Positions 22,878 to 32,239 of a DNA stretch of 64,000 nucleotides are shown here, in pieces (the stretch's first letter is position 1; each line of letters starts with the position of its first letter). The translations under genes were made by a program, and so were the position numbers. The notes beneath the pieces are model-generated. The model did not search any database. It was not told the origin of the DNA and worked only from the letters and a program-made list of their open reading frames with translations. This stretch comes from Rhyacophila brunnea (lineage: Eukaryota; Arthropoda; Insecta; Trichoptera; Rhyacophilidae). The stretch is taken from assembly GCA_022495005.1 (NCBI GenBank), contig JAGYXB010001842.1:310001-374000 (forward strand), in the 5' to 3' direction.

Positions 22878-23615
22878 CATGGGTCGCCAACCCGCGGCCC
22901 GCGGGCTGCATGCGGCCCACTGCGTGTCAACTTGTAGCCCGTGGAGCAGTGAGAAAATAAAAATAATATCAAATGCTGCCGCTAGATGTGTTAATTTCGC
23001 AAATTGAGATTCGATATTGGCTCAAGATTTTCAAAATAACCGTGTGCTTTTTGCTGCATTTGCAACGCCATTCTCCGTAGATGTGAATTTATTACCGAGA
23101 AATTTACAAATAAAACATTGTGAAATATGTTGCGATGAATAGTCGAAGGATAAATTCCATCAGGTTGTTTTGGAAGAGTTTTACAAACATATTTGGACAA
23201 GGAGAAATATCCTGCATTTTACAAACATGCTCTAATGATGACTTCGCTATTCGGAAACACCTACACGTACGAACAGCTTTTTAGTCGGATGAAGCATAAT
23301 ATCAAATCCCGAGTGAGAACATGAATTACTGATGTGCAATTGGAAAACTGTGCGTGTACGAACAACCTCACTCGATATCGATATTGATGCAATTAGTTCT
23401 GCCACACAAAATCAAACTTCTCACTAAAATTTAATATTTTTTTATTATTAAAAAAAAGTCTAATCTAATAGATATGTTGGATTCTCAATTTGGTTTTTTT
23501 TATTAATATATATTTCTTTTTTGTTTTCTATAATAAAAAAAATCGGTTGTGCGGCCCGCTAGGAAGTCTCATTTTTAGAATCTGGCCTGGCTGCTGAAAA
23601 GGTTGGCCACCCATG
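22878..23615 (+). mobile_element. hAT element with decayed transposase C-terminus, second copy
   Basis: Flanked by a perfect 8-bp duplication GTCTACAG (22870-22877 and 23616-23623), with ends CATGGGTCGCC and GGCCACCCATG. The plus strand carries the same C-terminal hAT remnants as 7071-7780, with more stops. Confidence 0.8.
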
Positions 23616-23793
23616 GTCTACAGTATTTTTAAGAGAAATTAAGTCGAATAAAACCACGGAAATATCCACACAGCCTCCACTGAAGTAAAGGATCATGGGA
23701 TAAATTTATCTTAATAGATGATTTTACTACAGGGCTCTTCTAAGCGATAATAGGTTTTTTTTTACCTTTAACGTTGAATAATTTGGATATCAC

Positions 23794-24556
23794 ACAGAGA
23801 TTAGACTGTGGAGAGTGAACATAATATCGTCAATTTCGTACGAACACGTACGAAGCAATACGAAATAGAAAAAAAAGTCTGTTGGTATTACTGTAAGCTG
23901 CTACTTCACTATCGTTTGCTTTTATGTTGTAAAAAAACATGGCGGATATTGTTATTGTATTTTACAAAGATTTCAGATGTTATTCGGCTTAAAAAGTGTT
24001 TTTAATGGAAGAATACAAAGGAGTAACAGCATTTCGGAACAATATATGCATATTATTAATTATACATTGATAGTTTTTCCTAAAACATCTGTTACAATAA
24101 CAATTATGCAGCGGTCGAAATGGAAAATTTTACGAACCAGAGCGCTCGATAATTTTACGAAAATATCAACTATATTATACTATACTACATTAATTGTATA
24201 TGTGATTTATAAAAATAAGTGTGTAATTTTTTTTATTTATATTAAATATCTAGCTCAGACGGTCAAATTAATATTTCCACATCACGGAGCGATAATTTTG
24301 TGGATTTTATGAACCGGAACGGCGCTCCGGTGCGTTCCGGTCCATTTCGAGCCCTGCAATTATGTCAAACGTCAAAATGCTTACTCTCCAATGTCACGTG
24401 CCAGGGCCGCACTCGTAATATTATTTTGAACCCAAAATATAAGATTTGTTTTTAAAAGTAAAAAATATTAGTACTAGTTAATGACATTCATTATTTAGAT
24501 AAATTTATAATAGTTTTCAGAGTTAAATATATTTTGCCCTGCACCATTGGACCTTG
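23794..24556. mobile_element. 763-bp insertion with 9-bp target duplication
   Basis: GGATATCAC occurs at 23785-23793 and again at 24557-24565. Copy 1 of duplication A has a single GGATATCAC near 7940, so the stretch between is an insertion. I do not see matching inverted termini. It carries a nested MITE (24109-24356). Confidence 0.7.
24109..24356. mobile_element. hAT-type MITE, CGCTCCGG family, complete copy
   Basis: Starts CAGCGGTCGAAATGG and ends CCATTTCGAGCCCTG, with a perfect 8-bp duplication CAATTATG (24101-24108 and 24357-24364). Related copies are at 19684-19912 and 59395-59620. Confidence 0.85.
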
Positions 24557-24883
24557 GGATATCACTTGGGTGAATTCTGTATACAAGACAGTTACTTAAA
24601 TTGCAAATTTAAACATAACATCCACTGCGCATGTAGGTACAATGCTGTTGACATTTTTTTATTCTATATTAACGCAGTAAATAAATGGCAGAGTTCATAC
24701 CTACATATTCACGCCCAGTATAAGTCGGAAAAGGTACGGACCTAAAAATGGATCTCTTCTGACTTTTAGATAATATAGTTACGAACATCGGCATGCCGAC
24801 GATCAAGTCTATTGGTGTAATAACTTTTACTCTATTATCAATAATTTTCTTGTATGTATAATACACATTCGGTGTACCTAACA

Positions 24884-25692
24884 TATTATGTTACACCGAA
24901 TGTGCGAAATTGACTATTACATAAAATGGGCAAAATTTTGGCCAATTCATGAATTAGGTAATTTTTCTGCTGAGTACATGAATTCGCCACGGTATGGAAT
25001 TCTTGAACTGTCAACATGACAGAAGAAAAAGTAAATTTAATACGGATGGTTTTATTAGTTATAATTGGACATAATATAATATTATTATTATTAGGTTAGG
25101 TTAGGTTTTGTAATTCTGAATTAAATTATTCAACTGAATGTCCATTTTGAGGTTAGCTATCAAGTGTCAACAAACTATCACAAACATTCAATCGACCATT
25201 GCACGATTGATACCCAAACACGAATCAAATCACGAAAATACTTTTCAATAAAATTCTTCCGTTATCATATTATAGTTCTAGATTTTTTTGCGCATAGTAA
25301 ATGGATATGAACGTCATTGCAGTTATTGATTGGTATATTTTTATATTATAATCAATGACATTTGACACATTTGTTTAGTTTGATTAGTTGCAAATAATAC
25401 CACCGGAGCGCGATCATCTATTTTGACCATAGATAATAAATGTACATTTTGACCAATGCATGAGCATTTTGATACATTTAGTTTAGTTGCAAAAAATACC
25501 ACCGTAGCGCTACTATCTAATTTGTCCAATACATGAACTAGGCAGAAAAATTACTGCCGAATTCACGCACTCTCCAGATATTTTGTCTAATTCATGAATA
25601 AGGCAACAGGCTTGACTATTACATGAATTAGCCAAAATTTTGCCCATTTCATGTAATATTCAATTTCGCACATTCGGCGTAACATAATATAT
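24884..25692. mobile_element. Element with TIRs of about 80 bp (CCGAATGTGCGAAATTGA)
   Basis: The left end (TATTATGTTACACCGAATGT...) is repeated inverted at the right end (...ACATTCGGCGTAACATAATA), continuing through GGGCAAAATTTTGGC. The interior holds two degenerate direct repeats of about 100 bp (near 25370-25430 and 25470-25530). No transposase was recognised. Confidence 0.7.
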
Positions 25693-25859
25693 TATACTAC
25701 CTACTTAGTTGTAAAAAAAATACTTAAAAAAACATCTTCGTAAAAACCACACATTAAAGCTAAACGAACTGGGTAAAAGCCTACAAGTAATTAATATTAT
25801 TATTATATAATTATACATACCATAGCTGATTACTTTTATAACAAGACAATGAGACTGTC

Positions 25860-26225
25860 AATTAGTAAAGCTAAGGTACCTCAGTTGAGACATGGTCTAA
25901 AAAGATCGTGGCTAGGTGATTCGCGGATTGTGCAAATGACGTGTGCCGAACGAAATATAATTTGTCATATAAATCCAACATGTGTCCAATTAATGTTCTG
26001 TTTATTGTTCTATTAGTAACAATTATAATATATTCATTGACATGTTTTCTTTTTCAAGTAAATCGGTAACGTTTTTTAGTCATCATTACACGATGTAAGA
26101 ATTAATACCCCCGTCGCCATCACGAAACAAATTGAAGTGTTCACCGCTCTACGTTCGCTCTGCGATTGCCAGCGAGTTAAAAATTTTGCCGCACCTATAG
26201 TTGAAAATTATTTGCTGTTTCACTG
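25860..26225. repeat. Inverse-orientation relative of the 5698-6068 insertion
   Basis: Shared words in reverse complement include GATCGTGGCTAGGTGATTCG / CGCCTAGTCGCGATC and the ACACGATG / TCGTGTAATGATGAC region. The corresponding place in duplication B copy 2 (about 42600) lacks it. Confidence 0.65.
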
Positions 26226-26911
26226 AAGTACCGTCTTAACAATAAAACATAACATCAAGGGATTGTGATTATCCATGGGTGGCATTGCTTTCCGAATATC
26301 GTTGATGTAGTTTAGACGTACCTACCTATAGGTAATATAAATATGCTAGAAACATACAAAATAGTAGAGGAAAGAATGAAACCAAATTATATTATGTACT
26401 TAATTACATATAAAATTTAAAAAAATGTAGGTACTTACTTCTTATTCTAAAGAAATTTACCGATTGTGTAAATGCTATGTTCTTTAATAAATAAATTGCT
26501 GTTGGTCCCTACAGTAAAAGGTTTTAATAAAATTATATACGAAATTTATAATATATTATAATATTATGAAACATGGATTCTAAATATAGAATTCTGATTT
26601 AAAAAACGTTAAGTATGTCAAAAGTTCGTAACTACATATACTTATGAAGTGTTATTTATTTAATAAATGCTACGAGTATTTTTTATTATAGTTTGCCATC
26701 CCTGGAAGAAATAAATTACTAATTTTATTGTAGGTAGTTGATAGATGATAATGTGTTATAACTGTACAACCAACTGACCACAGCGATAAGACATCCAGTG
26801 ATTTATTTTATGGCTCCAACTCCAATAGGAATGCACAGTAAACACTACCAAATTTGTGTAAAAATTTTCTGCGAAATGTTGATAAGTTTAGTATCTATAT
26901 CCGTTTCTTAA

Positions 26912-28248
26912 GGGGGTACATGCTCAGCGTAGGTCAAAATAAAGCTTTTATTGCATTTTCGCAATGACATTAATATGGACGAAGCATCTAGACAAAAAAT
27001 GACACTCACTTTTTTGTCGGGTCTGCCGAATGGCATAATCTGTTCTAACACCATTACCATAAAGGTGATATTGCTGTAAATTCCCGATGCTCTTTGTCGG
27101 GTCTGCCGAATGGTTCGGTTCGAACGGGTTCGCTCAAATGAACATTGACACTAGAAACACTGTTCTAACGCCATTACAATAAAGGTGATATTGCTATAAA
27201 TTCCCGATGCGTGATATCGCATAATAGAAATTGCTTGACGTCTACCTATACATTTGCGAATGTGGCTATGAGCAAATTTACTTGCTAGCTACTGTACTGA
27301 GTGAGTTATCTATTAATAATGTCATTGCATTTTCGAAACATAATCGTGGACATTCCTTAAACGTTGTAGATAATCTATTTATATAATTTTGAAGCCTTAT
27401 TATCCTTTATATTTATTTTAAACATTTTGATGACTGCATTAAGTATTTTTATTACATTAAATAGTATTATTTTAAACCTCTCGCTCTAATGTTTTAGAAT
27501 ATAGTCATATTTCAGTAAGTACATAAATTTATGTGCAGTGGTGTTAAGATTTTTTACATTTATTAATTTTTAAACGCATTTATAAAACTATAAAAGTATA
27601 ATTTATGTCGTGTATATGAAATATTTACGATAAAAAAATATATTGATAATCTCTGTGATCCCAAATTTGACAAGATCTAGGCATTTTATTATTCAAAAAA
27701 TGGGCAAGATTAACACATTTGAAGATAATTCTAAAGATACTGATTATAAGCTATGTCATTGACCATTCAAATGTGATAAACATCCTACGAATATTGATTG
27801 CTTTGTAATAATTATTGACCTAAGATAGTGTTTTTTTGAAATAAGCCATTTCTTTTGGCATTCCCCAGTGGTTAAGCTACAACATACGGCCCTAGCCATA
27901 AATTGACAAACTAAAACTGAAGTAGGGAGTAAGAAAATGACGTTGACTCAGCGTGTTTGAACATAATATACATAACCGAAAAGCGGTAAAAAATCTTAAC
28001 ACCACTGCACATTTATGTACTGAAATATGACTATATTCTAAAACATTAGAGCGAGAGGTTTAAAAAAATACTATTTTATGTTATAAAAATACTTTATGAA
28101 GTCATCAAATGTTTAAAATAAATATAAAGAATAATAAGGCTTCAAAATTAAGTAAATAGATTATCTACAACGTTTAAGAAATGTCCAGGATCATGCGTTG
28201 AAAATACAATAAAAGCTCCATTTTGACCAACGCTGAGCATGTCCTCCC
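26912..28248. mobile_element. piggyBac-like (TTAA) non-autonomous palindromic element
   Basis: Flanked by TTAA on both sides (26908-26911 and 28249-28252). The empty site is kept in duplication B copy 2 near 45160. The termini are inverted repeats around CATGCTCAGCGT, and the inverted arms extend to about 27556 on the left and 27986 on the right. A right-hand part of another copy lies at about 41490-42020. A hAT MITE is nested in the left arm. No coding region. Confidence 0.8.
26962..27327. mobile_element. hAT-type MITE (CAATGACATTA family)
   Basis: Ends are CAATGACATTAAT and ATTAATAATGTCATTG, with a perfect 8-bp duplication CATTTTCG (26954-26961 and 27328-27335). It contains the repeated phrase TTGTCGGGTCTGCCGAATGG. 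A second copy, inverted, is at 28714-29080. Confidence 0.85.
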
Positions 28249-28713
28249 TTAACAAATAACCGTTTATGGATGTATAGTTCCTAGATTTTGTTTGTTACCT
28301 ATTTAACATACTGGTGTAATATAAGTAATGATGTAGGTACTATAAAACATTTATTTAAAAAAAACCTGAATTTATTCAAACGGGTCTGCGGGAAGATTGT
28401 CTGATTTTATAGAAGACGTCAAACTTTAAAATGTCTATCACCCCATAACATACAGACTTACATTTATTGTTAAATTTCATAATAAATAATATAATATAGA
28501 TAAAATAAACATGAAAATTATTGACGAATAAGTACATTCTTATGCTACATATTAATATTTATATAATATAATAAGAATATTAACGTGTTTTCCTAAATTT
28601 ATCCTGTGATATTTGTATGTAAACATAATTAAGTCTATTACTCACTTAAAAACATTATGGTATGTTTTGATTATTATCGTTTAATTTAATGTATAGGGAA
28701 TATAGCCCAGATC

Positions 28714-29080
28714 CAATGACATTATTAATGGACAACGCATTCAATACAGTAGCTGGTAAGTAAATTCACGCACAGTGACATTCGCACATGTATAGGTAGA
28801 CGTCACGCAATTTCCATTATGCGATATCACTCATCGGGAATTTATTGCAATATCACCTTTATTGTAATGGCGTTAGAACAGTGTTTCTAGTGTCAATGTT
28901 CATTTGAGCGAACCCGTTCGAACCGAACCGTCCGGCAGACCCAACAAAAAGCATCGGGAATTTATAGCAATATCACCTTTATTGTAATGGCGTTAGAACA
29001 GATTAGGCCATTCGGCAGACCTGACAAAAAAGTGAGTGTCATTTTTATTCCCAGATGCTTCGTCCATATTAATGTCATTG
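28714..29080. mobile_element. hAT-type MITE (CAATGACATTA family), inverted copy
   Basis: Perfect 8-bp duplication CCCAGATC (28706-28713 and 29081-29088). Duplication B copy 2 keeps the empty site near 48066 (GCTCAGATCCCCC). It is nearly the same length (367 bp) as the copy at 26962-27327. Confidence 0.85.
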
Positions 29081-29132
29081 CCCAGATCCCTCAAATTGCT
29101 CGGATTTTCAGGGTTGTCCAAACACGTAAAAG

Positions 29133-29456
29133 CATGGCCCACACATCTTGAAGCGAGCCCCTAGGCTACAATCTTCAGCGGGGCCCCCTACTTATCGCTA
29201 AGGTTTAAATCAGTGTGACGATCTACAATTGTGTTATACAAAATACTGTAATTTCGGGTATTTTATAGCGATTTTTTGTATTGTAATATCGACAAACAAT
29301 AATCAATGATAGTATACTCGTGAAATAGCTCCGCAGGTGACAGTTTTTACTATAAGTGCAATTTTGTGATGTGTGGTCAGTCCGCCACGCCAGGCCCTCC
29401 TTAAGACCGGGCCCCCAGGTTAGAGCCCTCCCAGCACCCTCCTTGTAGGGGCCATG
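29133..29456. mobile_element. hAT-type MITE (CATGGCCC family), third copy
   Basis: Flanks are CGTAAAAG (29125-29132) and CGTGAAAG (29457-29464), an 8-bp duplication with one mismatch. Duplication B copy 2 has the empty site near 48108. Confidence 0.75.
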
Positions 29457-30230
29457 CGTGAAAGGTTCCGAGATTATCTCTACGTACACGTCCTATACGT
29501 GCAAGTCGTATGAAATATAAATACCTATGTCTGTTAATATCTACCTGCAGAGCCACCTGTCTCGCTTGACTTGAAGGGTCGCTTTGCGTCCTTTTCTAGT
29601 AGAAATTAGTCTAGGATTTTAATAAAATCATAAAAAGTCTAATCACCATGACACCCATTGACATGGTACGCTAGTTACTTTATGTAGTAGGTAGTTTGGA
29701 TGGAGTCACCATTTTTTCATTAGAATGGATTTTAATTGACAGGATAGTCTTATTTTTCATACATTTAGATTATTTCAGTAAAAATATTACGTTTTGTTTA
29801 TTCAATGAAGAAAGATCACAGTTCCTAGATTGAAAAAAATGACAAATTATTACTCGTAAACGGTCTTTTAAGATAATTACCACTCTGAAGGGGTGAGTTC
29901 ATATGCTTTGCTTAGGAGCAAAAATTGTATTTTTGTAAAATTCTAACATGCTTAAAACTAATTCACTGCGAACCGGTTAATTAATATTCAATTATCACAT
30001 TTAAATAACACGCTAATTAAATCTAATGGGCATCTTATGCCAACACGGCAGCCGTGTCCTCAGTGCTGTATCAGTTAATTTATTATTTTTTTAACAAATT
30101 TTTGGCATTTTGGTGATTTGTACGTCGTTACTGCCAATGTAAATTTGGGGTCATATTATGCGTAGTCATTTAGCTATTCAGAAGTAAAAAAAGTTACTAC
30201 CAGATTGAGAAGCACTGTGCGAATTTGGAC

Positions 30231-30238
30231 TATAAAAG
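30231..30238 (+). promoter_or_regulatory. TATA box of collagen-like gene 1
   Basis: TATAAAAG lies 84 bp before the ATG. The surrounding region, from about 29880 to the start codon, is nearly identical in the second gene's promoter (TATA box at 49312). Confidence 0.65.
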
Positions 30239-30321
30239 ATCGTTACATTGGAAAAAATTTGTCATATTCTCTATTTTTCTTGTAAAATACAATAATAATC
30301 GACTTAATTGGTAATATAAAA

Positions 30322-31023
30322 ATGAAATATGTAATTGTCGGAGCCTTTGGCTTCATGGTAGCAGTTTGTTTTGTTTCTGCTAACCCAACCGAGAATAACG
30401 CGAAACCGCTGCTTCAAGAGCCCGTGAAAATCCATAATGGCCTGATTTCGAAAGCCTCGGATCCCGGTTCTCCCTGGAGTTCCTCGTGCTCGTGTCCTGC
30501 CGGTCCAGCGGGTCCCCCGGGTCCAGCGGGTCCAGCGGGTGCAGCGGGTGTCGCGGGTCCTCCAGGTACTCCCGGTGCCGCGGGTCCCACGGGTCTCCCA
30601 GGTGCAGCAGGTACCGCGGGTCTCCCGGGTGCTCCGGGTACCGCGGGGCCCGCTGGTCCCAAGGGTGACGCTGGTGCTGCGGGTCCGCCGGGTGCCCCGG
30701 GTACTATGGGTTCCCCGGGTACTCCGGGTGCAATCGGTGCCCCGGGTATGCAGGGCACCGTGGGTGCTGTGGGTCCCGCGGGTCCTCCGGGTGCTATGGG
30801 TGTTATGGGTACTATGGGTACCATGGGTACTATGGGTAATATGGGTGTTGCGGGCACTGCGGGTGTTGCGGGTCCCGCGGGTGCCATGGGTATTATGGGT
30901 GTTTCGGGTGCCGCGGGTGCTGCTGGTGCCGCGGGTGCCGTGGGTGCTCCGGGTCCCGCGGGTCCCGCGGGTGCTATAGGTCCCCCAGGTAACTATTATT
31001 TTTATTATTTTTATTACAGCTAA
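30322..31023 (+). CDS. Secreted collagen-like protein 1
   Basis: The open frame encodes 233 aa. Residues 1-20 are a signal peptide (hydrophobic core, cleavage expected after VSA). Residues 21-55 form a linker without a dibasic site. Cys56 and Cys58 (CSC) stand just before the helix and could form an interchain knot. Residues 61-222 are 54 unbroken Gly-X-Y triplets, almost uncharged except one GPKGD, with a Met-rich block (GVM/GTM/GNM, residues 157-174). The frame ends GNYYFYYFYYS. CCAG|GTAACT at 30988/30989 is a good splice donor, so that aromatic tail may be intronic read-through. Splicing to 31391 would give a short C-terminus with CQSLC. Glycine is almost always GGT, in a GC-rich island within AT-rich DNA. 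A homotrimer exported as a structural or silk-like secretion is my inference. A close paralogue lies at 49391. Confidence 0.85.
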   Translation: MKYVIVGAFGFMVAVCFVSANPTENNAKPLLQEPVKIHNGLISKASDPGSPWSSSCSCPAGPAGPPGPAGPAGAAGVAGPPGTPGAAGPTGLPGAAGTAGLPGAPGTAGPAGPKGDAGAAGPPGAPGTMGSPGTPGAIGAPGMQGTVGAVGPAGPPGAMGVMGTMGTMGTMGNMGVAGTAGVAGPAGAMGIMGVSGAAGAAGAAGAVGAPGPAGPAGAIGPPGNYYFYYFYYS

Positions 31024-31034
31024 TTCTTATAATT

Positions 31035-31230
31035 GCCTTAACGGCTTAAGCGTTGTCACAATATGACGTCATTGTTCCATGTTCGAATCCTGAAGCTGGC
31101 AAATACACGTCATATTGTTTGTCAATTTGTGTTTGCGTCAGAGTGTGGACCTAATACGTTGAAGACATGGTTTCCACACCTGAATCTGGATCCTAGGCCA
31201 TAATGTTTGGTGGACCTAGGCCTATCTTTT
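31035..31230 (+). repeat. SINE remnant in the collagen-like gene's intron
   Basis: Contains a GGCTTAAGCGTTG A-box-like word, TGTTCGAATCC as a B box, and the family-specific GAGTGTGGACCTAATACGTT. It is present at the same place in the second copy (about 50107-50300), so it predates duplication B. Confidence 0.65.
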
Positions 31231-31390
31231 CGTAATTCATTCGTAATTCGAGCAATTTGTGATTCTGTAACAACATAACCGCTAGCGCTGAATATTTTCC
31301 ATCATCTCAAGGTAGTGAATATAAACCACGAAACTCTGTCGATATCCAACTGTAAAGATAATGACTGTACTTATATTATTTTGCTTGCAG

Positions 31391-31446
31391 AGAGAAAATG
31401 TCAATCCTTATGTATCCGCGACAAGAAATATCACATTAATAATTAA
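31391..31446 (+). CDS. Candidate last coding exon of collagen-like gene 1
   Basis: Preceded by TTATTTTGCTTGCAG. Joined to the phase-1 donor at 30988 it reads E-RKCQSLCIRDKK and stops at 31444-31446. The second copy has the same acceptor and the same first codons (ERKCQSLC) before a transposon interrupts them. The exon is supported only by splice signals and conservation between the two copies. The two cysteines could seal a trimer. Confidence 0.45.
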
Positions 31447-31466
31447 ATTTAATTATTTTTTTGCAG

Positions 31467-31642
31467 GTTAACCAAGCCCGCTCAATATCGCTGCAGCGTG
31501 TCAAACCCAATGTGCAACAAATACACCAACTTGTGACTCTACTATTGCAAATGCAGTACTGCATGCAGACAGTTATTGCGTACAACTCTCCAAAGGTCCA
31601 GCAAGGGTTTGCACCCAACACCTGTGCACGTGCCTATTGTAA
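31467..31642 (+). other. Conserved Cys-rich frame in the 3' part of collagen-like gene 1
   Basis: A strong acceptor (TTTTTTTGCAG|GTTAACC) opens a region where one frame reads LNIAAACQTQCATNTPTC and later VCTQHLCTC before TAA at 31640. Between the two gene copies most early differences are synonymous in this frame. A TAA stands in this frame immediately after the acceptor, and no splice I can see avoids it. It may be untranslated or the relic of a former C-terminal domain. Confidence 0.35.
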
Positions 31643-31772
31643 GTGCCTAAGTAAAGTGAAACACTTGTACAATCAAACTTCGAGTTAAAACAATTATTTA
31701 TTTGATAATATAGCTTCTAATATATAAATATAACATTAAAATTGTATATCTTTTAACAATACATTTTTATAA

Positions 31773-31797
31773 AATAAAACATATTATGTCCAATAAA
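31773..31797 (+). terminator. Putative polyadenylation signals of collagen-like gene 1
   Basis: Two AATAAA hexamers (31773 and 31792), the second within CAATAAAAAGGCTTTTTATT, are conserved downstream of the second gene near 53082. Confidence 0.5.
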
Positions 31798-32239
31798 AAG
31801 GCTTTTTATTCCATCATAAAATATAATAAGTACTTACTATCTATTTTGATCTCACCCTACAATAATAAAATGTATAAGTAACATGTGATGTCTCCAGAAA
31901 GACCTAACCTAACCTAATCTAACACAATCTGGCTTAAATGTAATACCTACCTATCTAACTTTTGTTCGAGAGGAATCAAACAATTTCTATTTTGATAATG
32001 TTGCCAATGCTATACATGTACTGCGTAATTTTTTTGGCAATGCATATTACCAAATAAACTGTAGGTATACTTATACGAAAATAAAAAGACTTAAATGCAT
32101 AACTTTAACAGATACGCCCTACCTATCTCTCTTTAGTAAGAACGTTATAACAATATAAAAGGTTACAATTAATTAATAGGATTAGCGAATTCGTGTATTT
32201 TAAAAGTTTTCAAATTATATCAAAAGCTATAAAACAAGA

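Larger units (their letters stand above)
17354..24650. repeat. Segmental duplication A, copy 2
   Basis: Collinear with 525-8030. Copy 2 carries extra insertions: Penelope 3' fragments, a CGCTCCGG-family MITE, an 834-bp element at 20658-21491 and a 763-bp element at 23794-24556. It lacks the copy 1 insertions at about 1000-3790 and 5698-6068. Confidence 0.85.

Noticed and set aside
25091..25105. (TTAGG)3, and a CCTAA run near 31906
   Set aside because: Three units only, inside a TIR element and intergenic sequence respectively. Not evidence of a telomere.
25341..25529. Minus-strand frame with two similar halves (VVFFATKLN / VVLFATNQT)
   Set aside because: It mirrors the internal direct repeat of a TIR element and is not a protein domain.
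30414..30979. Long Pro-rich and Arg/Val-rich open frames on both strands within the collagen-like genes (also 49575-50138)
   Set aside because: They are shadows created by the GGT-rich triplet repeat. Only the Gly-X-Y frame has a signal peptide and a conserved start.
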